From: Paracoccus sp. TOH
GTDB taxonomy: Bacteria > Pseudomonadota > Alphaproteobacteria > Rhodobacterales > Rhodobacteraceae
Direction: 5' to 3'
Assembly: GCF_030388245.1 (NCBI RefSeq)
Contig: NZ_CP098361.1
Coordinates: 681,001-745,000 of the forward strand
Length of the DNA: 64,000 nucleotides
In this document: positions 27,778 to 36,051 of the stretch, one piece after another
Position numbering within the stretch: position 1 is the first letter of the stretch
Layout of the letters: each line of letters opens with the position of its first letter
Notes under the pieces: model-generated
What the model was told of the DNA's origin: nothing
What the model saw: only the letters and a program-made list of their open reading frames with translations
Databases searched by the model: none
Made by a program: the position numbers and the translations under genes

Positions 27778-27965
27778 GAGACCTGACAAATTCTTTACAC
27801 CGACAAGGTGCCACAATGACAATGCGTAATCCCCCGAAAGTAAGGGGCTGAAAAGCAGAATTTTCTCGGCTTGATGCGCGAGGAGATTTCGAATGAAGGC
27901 AATCAGATACACGCGCTCATCGGGCAGATGGGTGCGAACCACTTGGAGAGGACAGGTTCACGTTG

Positions 27966-29060
27966 TCAGGCATTCTGACCTCGTTCCGACAACAGCCCCA
28001 GAAGGGCAGGGTTGATATAGAGATTCTCGCGCCCGACCTTCACCTCCTCCAGCAGCCCTTCGGCAACCAGCGCCTTGAGATAGACCGCCGCAGTCTGGCG
28101 TTTGGCGACGCCGGCCTCGACCAGATCACCGATCCGGCAATAGGGGTTCACGAAGATCAGCTCGGCCAGTTCGCGGGAATAGACCTTGGGCAGGTTCTGG
28201 CGCATTCGCGCGGCGGTCTGCTCCAGCAGGTCGCGGATCGCGTGGATCCTTGCCGTGGTCCAGTGCGCCGTCGCCCTGACCGCCTCCATCATGAACAGCA
28301 GCCATTGTTCCCAAGCGTCCTGCGTGGTGACCTCCAGCAGATAGCGGTAATAGAGCGCCTTGTTCTGGATGATGTGTCGGCTGAGATAGAGCACGGGGAT
28401 ATCCAGCAGCCCCTTGTCCACCAGATAGAGCAAATTCAGCACCCGCCCGGTGCGGCCATTGCCATCGACGAAGGGATGGATCGCCTCGAACTGGTAATGC
28501 ATCACCGCGAGGCGGATCAGCGGATCGATGTCCTCGGCCTCGTGGATATAGCGTTCCCAGTTGGCAAGCTTGGCGCGCAGCAGATCCTCTTCCTCCGGCG
28601 GGGTATAGATCACGGCCCCGGTGGCATCGTTCATCAAGGCGGTACCGGGCGTGCTGCGGATGTCGAGCTCGACACCCTTGATAGTGCGGCAGACCTCGAC
28701 CGCGATGGCGGTTGACAGCGGGCGTTGCCGCAGCATCCCGAAGCCCCGGTTCAGGGCGGTGCGATAGCGCAATGCTTCCTTGGTCGCCGGGTCGGCCTGA
28801 CCGCCGGTGTCATTGGCAAAGCGGAACAGCCGGTCGGTGGTGGTGACGATGTTCTCGATCTCGGAACTCGCCTGGGCTTCGAGCAGCGGGATGGAGTTGA
28901 TCAGCACCGCCTGGTTGGGGATAATCTGGCCAGAAACCCGCAACGCCGCCAGAGCGGCCCGTGCCTCGATGCAGGCTTTCAGCACGGCTTTGGTCTCGAT
29001 ATCCTGTGCCGGCGGCAGGGCAGGGAGGTCGTTGAACGGGCGGTCCGGGCGGAAGGTCAT
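27966..29060 (-). CDS. Fic-domain AMP-transferase with C-terminal winged helix
   Basis: This is a 364-residue protein if begun at the ATG at 29060 (MTFRPDRPFND). An in-frame ATG at 29087 and longer forms are possible. The Fic active-site loop is HPFVDGNGRTGR. An N-terminal inhibitory helix carries SSEIEN, matching the (S/T)xxxE(G/N) rule of autoinhibited class II Fic proteins. The C-terminal 70 residues form a winged helix (IGDLVEAGVAKRQTAAVYLK). Such Fic proteins AMPylate target proteins and often regulate their own transcription. Five copies of an ATCGACAT-like box lie over and upstream of the start, fitting autoregulation. It is transcribed toward the GIY-YIG gene of the cassette, with about 190 bp between them. 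Confidence 0.88.
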   Translation of the reverse strand: MTFRPDRPFNDLPALPPAQDIETKAVLKACIEARAALAALRVSGQIIPNQAVLINSIPLLEAQASSEIENIVTTTDRLFRFANDTGGQADPATKEALRYRTALNRGFGMLRQRPLSTAIAVEVCRTIKGVELDIRSTPGTALMNDATGAVIYTPPEEEDLLRAKLANWERYIHEAEDIDPLIRLAVMHYQFEAIHPFVDGNGRTGRVLNLLYLVDKGLLDIPVLYLSRHIIQNKALYYRYLLEVTTQDAWEQWLLFMMEAVRATAHWTTARIHAIRDLLEQTAARMRQNLPKVYSRELAELIFVNPYCRIGDLVEAGVAKRQTAAVYLKALVAEGLLEEVKVGRENLYINPALLGLLSERGQNA

Positions 29061-29157
29061 GTCGATCACCTGGTTCCTGATCGACATGACGGTTTGACAA
29101 GTCGAAGACATCGACATGTCGGGAATATGTGTCGACATTTGTAGATTGTATCGACAT
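29059..29157. promoter_or_regulatory. Phased array of five ATCGACAT-like palindromic boxes
   Basis: Boxes occur at 29059-29066 (ATGTCGAT), 29080-29087 (ATCGACAT), 29110-29117 (ATCGACAT), 29130-29137 (TGTCGACA) and 29150-29157 (ATCGACAT). Start-to-start spacings are 21, 30, 20 and 20 bp, that is two or three turns of DNA. The array covers the fic start region. It is most likely the operator for the Fic protein's own winged helix or for an unseen partner. Confidence 0.6.
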
Positions 29158-29316
29158 GGACGATCTGATGCAAGTCGTGCGACGGTTGGGTGACGGGCAT
29201 CCGAGAGAAGGCCAGCGGTGCGCATCAGCCGACAGGGTAGCAAGACAGTTTGCGTGGGGATGTGGCAGTGCAGGTGATAATGGGTTCAGTTGTTGCTGAC
29301 AAAACAGTATGTTACA

Positions 29317-31101
29317 CTATGCTGCATGCTTGGGGATCTGACGTTCGACCAATCGCAAGTATCGTTGGTTGCCTGCCCCCGCAACCAACACTGTTTCTCC
29401 AATGATATCAATGGCTTGAGAATCCGCTGCGGCGGATTGCGCATTGATAGAGTTTGCCAGCCCCGCTTCCCGCGGGGCTTTTTGCATTTGGGCTGCCGCT
29501 CCGATGACCTCATGCACCGGCTGCCCTGTTGCCAGGCGCAGTAGGCTCGCCAGGGCGCCATGCAGGTCGATCGCCAGGCGCGTGCCGCCCTCTTCGGTCT
29601 CGACCGGCACCAGGACGATCTTCTCCACCAAGGCCCGCAGCGCTTCCTTGGCCTCTTCCTGTCCCTCGGCATCGGAGAGGCCGTGGATCAGCTGGCCGAC
29701 GCGGGTCCGATAGGTCTTCGCCATCGATGGATGAAACCGCAGCGGATCCGCAGCGGGGGCGGTCGAGAGCTGCCGCTCCAACTCCTTGCGGCGGGCATCC
29801 AGCTCGATCATCCGGTCCTTGACCTGCTCGGCCGGGACGCCGGCGATGATGGCATCGACCAGCTTCTTGTGATCGCCCGTGACCTGGCGCAGCTCCTTCT
29901 CGAGCGCCGTGCGACCGGCGCCGGCCTCGGCTTGCAGCCGGTTGCGCTCCGCCGCATATTCCTGGCAGAAGATCTGCACCACCTCCGGATCCATCAGGTG
30001 ATGTTCGAGCGCATTCAGCACCGCGCCCTCCAGGTCCTCGCGCCGGATGACGGTCATGCTGGTGCAGACCGCCGGACCCTTCTGCCGCGCGGCCGAGCAG
30101 CCAAAGGCATCCTTCGACACCTTGGAGAAGCCCGAGCCGCAGCAGCCACACTTCATCAACCCGGAGAACAGGAACCGCGGCCGGCGCCGGTCCCAGACCG
30201 GGACATCCGTGTTCTTCGACTTCATCGCACCCTGGCGATGGCGGGCCGCTTGCCAGAGGGTGTCGTCCAGAATCCGCAGCCCCGGGACCTCGGTGATCAC
30301 CCAATCCGCCTCCGGGTTCAGCCGCGAGACGCGCTTGCCGGTCGACGGATCCTTGACGTATTTGAGCCGATTCCAGACCTGGCGGCCGACATAAAGCTCG
30401 TTGTTGAGAATCCCGGTGCCGCGCTCGCGGTTGCCGTGGATGGTCGAGGTGCCCCAGGCGCCGCCCTGCGGCCCGGGGATCTTCTCCAGGTTCAGCTGCT
30501 CGGCGATCTTCTTCGGCGAGATGCCTTTGGCGTAATCGGCAAAGATGCGTCGCACGACCTTGGCCTGGGCCGGGTCGATCTCGCGGTCGCCGCGGATCGG
30601 CTCGCCGTTCGCGGCGAACTTCACCACGGGTTTGTAGCCATAGGTCAGGCCGCCGGCGGATTTGCCCTCCAGGGCTCGGCCCTTGAGGCCGCGATGGGTC
30701 TTCTTGCCGAGCTCCTTCAGGAACAGCGCGTTCATCGTGCCGGTGAGGCCGATATGCAATTCCGAGACCTGGCCCTCGCTGATGGTCTCGATCAGTTGGC
30801 CGTTGAAGGTGATGCGCTGGTAGAGGGTGGCAATGTCGGCCTGGCTGCGGCTGAGCCGGTCCAGCGCCTCGGCGATCACCAGGTCGAATTGTCCGGCCTG
30901 GGCGTCGCGCAGCAGCTTTTGCAGGCCCGAGCGCATCATGCTGGCACCGGAGACGGCGCGGTCGGAATAGACCTCGACGACCTCCAGCCCCTGGCGGGCG
31001 GCATAGTCGCGGCAGGCGCGGATCTGGTCTTCGATCGAAGCATCGCGCTGCAGGTCCGAGGAGAACCGCGCATAGATCGCGGCGCGCAGGGCTTGGGTCA
31101 T
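29317..31101 (-). CDS. Large serine recombinase (integrase of the island)
   Basis: This is a 594-residue large serine recombinase. The resolvase domain starts AIYARFSSDLQRDASIEDQI with the catalytic Ser at residue 14 and continues with DRAVSGASMMRSGLQ and EALDRLSRS. It is followed by the recombinase domain (AGGLTYGYKPV) and a zinc ribbon (MKCGCCGSGFSKV ... FGCSA), with a coiled-coil stretch around 400-470. Such enzymes integrate and excise islands by a two-base staggered cut at attP and attB. The last 30 codons run across the putative left attachment site, so the present C-terminus is partly written by the integration junction. The start ATG overlaps the end of a short upstream frame. Confidence 0.93.
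   Translation of the reverse strand: MTQALRAAIYARFSSDLQRDASIEDQIRACRDYAARQGLEVVEVYSDRAVSGASMMRSGLQKLLRDAQAGQFDLVIAEALDRLSRSQADIATLYQRITFNGQLIETISEGQVSELHIGLTGTMNALFLKELGKKTHRGLKGRALEGKSAGGLTYGYKPVVKFAANGEPIRGDREIDPAQAKVVRRIFADYAKGISPKKIAEQLNLEKIPGPQGGAWGTSTIHGNRERGTGILNNELYVGRQVWNRLKYVKDPSTGKRVSRLNPEADWVITEVPGLRILDDTLWQAARHRQGAMKSKNTDVPVWDRRRPRFLFSGLMKCGCCGSGFSKVSKDAFGCSAARQKGPAVCTSMTVIRREDLEGAVLNALEHHLMDPEVVQIFCQEYAAERNRLQAEAGAGRTALEKELRQVTGDHKKLVDAIIAGVPAEQVKDRMIELDARRKELERQLSTAPAADPLRFHPSMAKTYRTRVGQLIHGLSDAEGQEEAKEALRALVEKIVLVPVETEEGGTRLAIDLHGALASLLRLATGQPVHEVIGAAAQMQKAPREAGLANSINAQSAAADSQAIDIIGETVLVAGAGNQRYLRLVERQIPKHAA
29365..29397 (+). other. Putative left attachment site (attL) of the serine-recombinase island
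   Basis: The sequence GCCCCCGCAACCAA (29375-29388) recurs at 63748-63761. Left of it, TTGGTTGC (29365-29372) pairs with GCAACCAA (29381-29388). Right of it, CACTGTTTC (29389-29397) is the reverse complement of GAAACAGTG at 63729-63737. The core, with the preceding CCT, equals the 3' end of a typical initiator tRNA gene including CCA, but no tRNA body is present. Confidence 0.65.
29459..29483 (+). terminator. Rho-independent terminator inside the recombinase 3' end, plus strand
   Basis: AGCCCCGC (29459-29466) and GCGGGGCT (29472-29479) form an 8-bp stem with loop TTCCC, followed by a T run. It is antisense to the recombinase gene and would stop transcription entering from the left flank. A second small stem, AATCCGC/GCGGATT, lies at 29421-29438. 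Confidence 0.65.
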
Positions 31102-31125
31102 GGCATGGTCTCCTCGTGGCGACGC

Positions 31126-31320
31126 TCAGTGCGGGCGGCCCTCCCGGTCACGGGCATGATCGGCGCGGGCCGCGGCGCGCGCAAGGGCGCGGATGAAATC
31201 GAGATAGGCGGCACGGTCGGCAGGGTCAGGGCAGGATGCCGGCACAGGCCGGGCCGGGGCTGCTGCCCCCGCCTGTCCCTTGCGCCTTGCGTCCTGTTGC
31301 CCTGCCTGTGCCAAACGCAA
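31126..31320 (-). CDS. Small hypothetical protein upstream of the recombinase
   Basis: This is a frame of about 64 residues ending REGRPH, with the helical stretch DRAAYLDFIRALARAAARAD. Short proteins with an xLxRALARxAAR pattern are often coded just ahead of large serine recombinases in Rhodobacterales, which is why I prefer this frame to the overlapping 104-codon frame at 31098-31412. The start is uncertain. TTG at 31320 is the first candidate and no clear ribosome-binding site is seen. A role as an accessory or control protein of the recombinase is only a guess. Confidence 0.5.
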   Translation of the reverse strand: MRLAQAGQQDARRKGQAGAAAPARPVPASCPDPADRAAYLDFIRALARAAARADHARDREGRPH

Positions 31321-31412
31321 ATCTCTCCCATGCCGCGCAGAGCCAGGCTCCCGCGGGTCATCTCATCCATCAATCCGGTATCCATCCGGGTCATGAGGGT
31401 ATTATAGGGCAT

Positions 31413-31765
31413 CGATAGAAACTCCGAAGGCGTTTATGGCCGCATGAATGACAGAATATGTGGATAACCAGATCAACACATTGAAAGTAATTAAAAAAAT
31501 AAGGCAAAGGCGCCTAAATGGAAAAGACTGAAGGATAAAATATAACCGTATCAGATCTGTCTGGATTAAAAATATCCGGAGAGCAGAAAATCGCCCCTGC
31601 AAGGAAGAAAAAAGAGAAAAAATCCCTGTTGCATATGAAGCGGGTGGAAAAAGAAAAAATCAGAAACCTGCACGAGAGAAAAGAAGACGCGCGGCACCCG
31701 AGCCGCGCCTTGGAAAAGACAAAACACCCTGGCCCGGATCATCCCACTGCGCGGGTTACCCAGGT
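31413..31765. other. AT-rich non-coding region with a perfect DnaA box
   Basis: These 353 bp are far richer in A+T than the surroundings and hold no convincing gene. TGTGGATAA at 31459-31467 is the reverse complement of the consensus DnaA box TTATCCACA. Runs of A follow (AATTAAAAAAATAAGG near 31489). It may be a promoter or replication-related region of the island, or a terminal gap between convergent and divergent units. No iterons were seen. Confidence 0.45.
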
Positions 31766-33880
31766 TCAGGGCGCGCCGGGATACAGGCCGGACAGGTGCC
31801 GGTGCAGGTCTTCCCCGCTCAGATGCCGGCGGCGTTGCAGATCGCGGGCGATGGCGTCCAGCTGGTCCCGCTGTGCGCCGAGGATCCGTGTGGCCCGTGT
31901 CTCGGCATGCTGCAGCCGTGCCCGGACCCGCTGTTGCAGCGCGGGGGCGAGGCGGCCGATGGCGGTCTCTCCGGTCCAGAGAGGGCCGTCAGATCCGAGA
32001 CCATAGGCGGTCTCGATGGCGACGGCGATGCGCGTGGCGAGGGCGAGATCAGACTCTTCGCCGCCGCCGGCGCCGGCCGAGACATGGCCCAGCATCAGGC
32101 GTTCCGCGCAGCGCCCCGCCAGCGCGTGGGCGATCTCGGCCTCGTAATCCGCGAGCAGCATCTGGTGATGCGGCAGGTTGCGCGCGATCTCGCCGCCGCG
32201 TGGCGTCAGCGTGACGCGCGTGATCTCGCCCAGGTCGAGTGCGGCACAGACCACGGCGTGGCCGGCTTCGTGGACAGCGATGCGCCAGTCGAGCGCATCC
32301 TGCTGCGGCGGCAGGGCAAGGGCATCGCGGACGTCGTCGAGCCGCAGATCCCGGCGTTCGGCCCGAGAGATCGAGCGCGCCATGCGGACGGCGGCGTCGA
32401 TCTGCGCCGGGGTGCAGCCCGAGGCTCTGCGGGCCAGTGCGGCGATGGCCTCGGGATCGAAGCCGGCGCCGAGCTTGCCGGCCAGGATCTGCGCCAGCGC
32501 CGCGGGACCCGGCGGACCAAGCTCGATATGGAGATCGAAACGACCGGCGCGCAGGATCGCCGGATCGATGCGTCCGGGATGGTTGCAGGTGGCGACGACA
32601 ATGACGCCTTCCTTGCGGCTGATCATGTCCATCTGCTCGAGGAACGCGTTGATGACCTGGGTGCGATAGCTGCGGGCGTGGCTGTCGCTGCCGTCGCGCG
32701 CGCCGACAGCGTCGATCTCGTCGATGGTCAGGATCGCGGGGGCTTGTGCGAACGCCTGGGCGAAGCATCGGCGCATGGCATCGAGCATATTGCCGAGATG
32801 GCCGGCGGCTTGCCACTGCGCAAAGCTGCCGCTGACATGGGTGATGCCGGCGCTGGTGGCCATGGCCTGCGCGAGCCAGGTCTTGCCGGTGCCGGGTGGG
32901 CCGTAGAGCAAGAGCGAGCGGGTCAGGTCCGACCATGCGATCTTGCCTGATTGCCAGTCCTCGAGATCGGCGACGATGCGGCGCGCGGCGGGCAGGGCCG
33001 GGTTGTCCCCGGCGATCCGGTCGAGATGCGGACCGGATGCGACCGGTTGGGGCGCCGGTTGCGCCAGCCGTGCGAGGGCCTCCTCGACACCCGGGGCCGC
33101 GAATGCGAGGCGCAGCGCCAGCGGGGTCAGCCCGGCGATGGCCGCGTCATCGGGCAGCCGATTCGCCAGCGATGCGTCGGCCATGACGCCGACATCCGGA
33201 TGCCATGCGTCGAGTGCCGCGCGCAGGATCTCGCGCGACAGCGGCGCCAGCAGGATCGGTTCGGGCAGGGCGGGGCGCAGCTCTTCGGGCAGGATCACTT
33301 CATCCGGCACCGGCAAGACCAGCGGCAGACCCGCCTCCATCGCCTCGGCGATGCGCTCGGCATATGTGGCGATGCTGATGGCATCGATCTTGTCCATGTG
33401 GACATCGGGCCGGAGCACGACGGCCGCCGGCGGCATAAAGCTCACGATATCGCTGCGGTAGAGATACTCCCAGCCCTCCGGCAGCATGAGCTTGCCGATG
33501 GTCCTGGCGACATGCGGCAGGTCCGGGATGGCGAAGCCGCGCAGCAGCGTCAGCCGGTGATCGGTCAGCTGCGCCTCGAAGGCGGGGGCCGATCCGAAGG
33601 TGCGCGCCAGGCGCATGAGCAGCAGCAGCTGCGCAGCCGGCAGCGGCCGGCGGGCGACGGCGACGGACGTGGTGCCGGGGATATTGTCATCCTCCTTGCC
33701 GCCCGTCTTGCTGTCCGCCGGCCAGTCGGGATCCACGACCCGGGCCGCCTGCTGCGCCGGGAGGGTCGAGGCGAAGGCGGCCTCCTCGACCAGGACCGCG
33801 TTTTGGCGGGCGAGCAGATCCCGGGCGTAGCGGATCCAGGAAGGACAGTTCTGTGAGGGGAGAGAAAGACTTTGAAGCAT
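31766..33880 (-). CDS. Soluble FtsH-like AAA+ ATPase with M41 peptidase domain
   Basis: This is a 704-residue protein from the ATG at 33880, which follows AGGAACCTCCCC. The AAA+ domain has Walker A GPPGTGKT (327-334), Walker B LTIDEID (about 385-390) and arginine-finger region RAGRFD. A peptidase M41 domain follows, with the zinc-binding HEAGH at 537-541 and the later GEESDLALATRIA region. FtsH is normally membrane-anchored by two N-terminal helices. None is visible in the first 320 residues here, so this looks cytosolic. The N-terminal 320 residues are unassigned and may recognise substrates. It is the main enzyme of the island's left part, with the GIY-YIG protein gene upstream on the same strand. 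Confidence 0.87.
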   Translation of the reverse strand: MLQSLSLPSQNCPSWIRYARDLLARQNAVLVEEAAFASTLPAQQAARVVDPDWPADSKTGGKEDDNIPGTTSVAVARRPLPAAQLLLLMRLARTFGSAPAFEAQLTDHRLTLLRGFAIPDLPHVARTIGKLMLPEGWEYLYRSDIVSFMPPAAVVLRPDVHMDKIDAISIATYAERIAEAMEAGLPLVLPVPDEVILPEELRPALPEPILLAPLSREILRAALDAWHPDVGVMADASLANRLPDDAAIAGLTPLALRLAFAAPGVEEALARLAQPAPQPVASGPHLDRIAGDNPALPAARRIVADLEDWQSGKIAWSDLTRSLLLYGPPGTGKTWLAQAMATSAGITHVSGSFAQWQAAGHLGNMLDAMRRCFAQAFAQAPAILTIDEIDAVGARDGSDSHARSYRTQVINAFLEQMDMISRKEGVIVVATCNHPGRIDPAILRAGRFDLHIELGPPGPAALAQILAGKLGAGFDPEAIAALARRASGCTPAQIDAAVRMARSISRAERRDLRLDDVRDALALPPQQDALDWRIAVHEAGHAVVCAALDLGEITRVTLTPRGGEIARNLPHHQMLLADYEAEIAHALAGRCAERLMLGHVSAGAGGGEESDLALATRIAVAIETAYGLGSDGPLWTGETAIGRLAPALQQRVRARLQHAETRATRILGAQRDQLDAIARDLQRRRHLSGEDLHRHLSGLYPGAP

Positions 33881-34102
33881 GGGGAGGTTCCTTGCAGGAA
33901 AAGGGGCATCTGTCCCGGACGAGGCGGGCCTGCTTCGGTCTGGGCATGGCTGGTCATCGGTGGATTGGGCTCCGCCTTGCGCGCGCTCCATGGCGGCTCG
34001 GGCGCGTGGCAGTCCAGGTCTGCGGTTCAGGGGCGGCGGGCATTGGATGCGGGGCGCTGGTAATCGCGCGCAGGACGGGTTGGGGCGAAGCCCCGGCCCG
34101 GG

Positions 34103-35041
34103 CTATGAGGCCGGCGTTCTGGCGATCCGTTCCAGTTCGGTCCGGATGGTCGGCTCCAGGGCGGCGTCGTAGATCTCGCTCTTGACGTTCAGATGCGGCG
34201 CGATCCGCTCTGCCGGGATTACGGTTTGCGGATGTTGATGGCGCAAGAATCCGTGCAGCCGCTTCTCGGTGCAGATCGCGTCATGGCCGGTCGCCATTGG
34301 GATTTGATCCAGAATCCTGCAACCGAGATCCGGTGACATGCCGAGCTGATGACGCATGCGCGACTGTGGATTGCGACTGTATCCCAGCTTGACCACGGGG
34401 CCGTGGCCCGGCAGGTGCAAGCGCAGCAGGTAGAGCCAGCTCGGCGCCGCCGACCAGCATTCGCCGCAGCAGCCGCAGGAAAATCTGCCGGTCTGCAGAT
34501 TCCCACGCGCGATGCGCTGCCGATGGCCGCAGTCGTGCTGATACAGCCGGTAGTTGGCGTCGCCTTCCGGATCGGACCCGATCAGCGTCCAGCCGCAAGC
34601 TTCTGCCTCGGCGGCTTCGCGCGCGGCATGGCAGGTCTCGCACCGGAAGCTGTTCCGCCCGGCGCCGATCTGGCGCATGCGGTCGGGCTGGCGCCGGACC
34701 TCGTGGCCGCACGGCGCGCGATACCAGGCATACATATTCTCCTCGGGATCGCGGCGCAGGTATTCCAGCCCGGCCTGTTCGGCAGCGGCGCGCCATTGCG
34801 TCTCGAGGCAATGCGGGCAGCGCGGCTGACACGCCTTCAGACTGTAGATCTTGTGCTTGCTGGGCCGGCCGCAGGTGCCGCAGGCCAGGGCCAGGTGATA
34901 GCGATCCTGCACCCGAGCGATGATGGCCATGCCTTTCTGGCGCGCGATCTCATGCCAGGCCTCGGGGATCGGTAGGTCGACGGCGGGCAGGTCCTGTTGC
35001 GACAGGTTCAGCCTGGTGTTTTTGCGGTGGGCTTTATGCAT
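34103..35041 (-). CDS. GIY-YIG nuclease-like protein with zinc-ribbon repeats
   Basis: This is a 312-residue protein from the ATG at 35041 (MHKAHRKNTR). Four or more Cys pairs (LACGTCGRPS, PRCPHCLETQ, APCGHEVRR, FRCETCHAA, HDCGHRQR, FSCGCCGECW) form a series of zinc-ribbon-like modules over residues 50-200. The C-terminal part has SWLYLLRL and VVKLGYSRNPQSRMRHQL, matching the GIY and YIG strands and the Arg helix. TEKRLHGFLR supplies a candidate catalytic Glu. It resembles homing-endonuclease-type or repair-type GIY-YIG proteins found on plasmids and islands. The biological target is unknown. Confidence 0.75.
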   Translation of the reverse strand: MHKAHRKNTRLNLSQQDLPAVDLPIPEAWHEIARQKGMAIIARVQDRYHLALACGTCGRPSKHKIYSLKACQPRCPHCLETQWRAAAEQAGLEYLRRDPEENMYAWYRAPCGHEVRRQPDRMRQIGAGRNSFRCETCHAAREAAEAEACGWTLIGSDPEGDANYRLYQHDCGHRQRIARGNLQTGRFSCGCCGECWSAAPSWLYLLRLHLPGHGPVVKLGYSRNPQSRMRHQLGMSPDLGCRILDQIPMATGHDAICTEKRLHGFLRHQHPQTVIPAERIAPHLNVKSEIYDAALEPTIRTELERIARTPAS

Positions 35042-35186
35042 GAGGTATCCTCCCGGGTGATGGGGGTCTGGGAATAGAAAGAGAGTGGGCGTTCTGACGC
35101 GGCGTAGCCGCAGCCGCATGGCGCGCGCCAGGACGCGCCATGATCAGCGGCTATGTGAGCAGGATGGGGTGCAGATCCGCGCCGGA

Positions 35187-35702
35187 TCAGCCGCCGAGGC
35201 CGGGCCAGTCGTTGAGCCCGTCCGGATCGCCTGCGCTGGGGATCATCTCCAGGCTGCCGATCTCGGCCAGCCGCGCCTCCGCGCTGCGCAGCATCTCGCG
35301 CAGGCGCCAGGCGACGGCATGATCGCCCCGCAAGGTCGGGCTGTCGCCGCAGCCGGCCAGATCCGCCACCGCGGCGTCATATTCCGCCGGATGCTCGCAG
35401 CCGAGGGCGAAGTGCAGGATCCGTGCGGCCCGGATCAGCACCCGGTCGGCGGCGCGCAGCGCCGGGCTGTCGGCCAGGGCGCGGGCCTCGGCCGCAGCGC
35501 GCTGCCACAGCAGCTCCGACTCGCGCAGCCAGTGCGCGAACGCTGCGTCGCGCGACCAGCCGTGCTGGATGTCGCGCTCCGCTTCGATGGCATGCGCCAG
35601 CGTGCCCAGAAGCTCGGAAAAGCGGCGTGAAACACTGGTGTGGGTGAAAGCGCAGACGGCTTTCTGCGCCCCGAAGGGCGTGGTAGGACTGGCATTAGCC
35701 AT
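35187..35702 (-). CDS. Hypothetical protein, helical, island-specific
   Basis: This is a 171-residue soluble, Ala-rich, mostly helical protein (SRRFSELLGTLAHAIEAERD, then HWLRESELLWQRAAAEARAL). There are no membrane segments, signal peptide or catalytic motif. The ATG at 35702 is preceded by GGAGACCGACC, a reasonable ribosome-binding site. The codon use and direction match the two genes downstream, with which it may form one transcription unit. I do not recognise the family. Confidence 0.65.
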   Translation of the reverse strand: MANASPTTPFGAQKAVCAFTHTSVSRRFSELLGTLAHAIEAERDIQHGWSRDAAFAHWLRESELLWQRAAAEARALADSPALRAADRVLIRAARILHFALGCEHPAEYDAAVADLAGCGDSPTLRGDHAVAWRLREMLRSAEARLAEIGSLEMIPSAGDPDGLNDWPGLGG

Positions 35703-35827
35703 GGTCGGTCTCCTCAGACGAGATCGTTGTGGTCAGGGCGGCGCGAGAGGGTAGGATCTCTTGCGTCCGCCCGTTAATTATGTAATGCTGTAATCAACAA
35801 GTCAAGCAGTATTGCAGAGGATATTCC

Positions 35828-36013
35828 ATGGCCGAGAAAAAAAAGATGGGCCGACCGGTCGCCGACACCGAGCCCGTTATGATCAGAATGGAGCGCGACA
35901 TGATCCGCGCCATCGACGATTATCGCAGGACCCTCGACGATCTGCCGACCCGGCCCGAGGTGATCAGAAGGGTGATGGCAGACTTCCTCGAAAAAGTCGC
36001 GAAGGATCGCTGA
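35828..36013 (+). CDS. Ribbon-helix-helix (CopG-like) protein
   Basis: This is a 61-residue protein with the pattern TEPVMIRMERDMIRAIDDYR followed by RPEVIRRVMADFLEKV, a beta strand and two helices as in MetJ/Arc/CopG DNA-binding proteins. A GAGG ribosome-binding site precedes the ATG. It is divergent from the gene at 35187-35702, with an AT-rich spacer at 35770-35815 that may hold both promoters. It could repress these genes or act as a lone antitoxin-like regulator. No toxin is adjacent on the same strand. Confidence 0.75.
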   Translation: MAEKKKMGRPVADTEPVMIRMERDMIRAIDDYRRTLDDLPTRPEVIRRVMADFLEKVAKDR

Positions 36014-36051
36014 ACATCGCGCTGCCATTGGCTATGGTTGCCTCCTGTGGA

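Noticed and set aside
27778..27965. Terminator or regulatory RNA between the defence cassette and fic
   Set aside because: CCCCCGAAAGTAAGGGG is a short imperfect stem without a T run, so the evidence is too weak.
31098..31412. 104-codon minus-strand frame overlapping the recombinase start by 4 bp
   Set aside because: Its composition is not protein-like. The alternative frame 31126-31320 has a helical, Ala/Arg pattern seen in small genes ahead of such recombinases.
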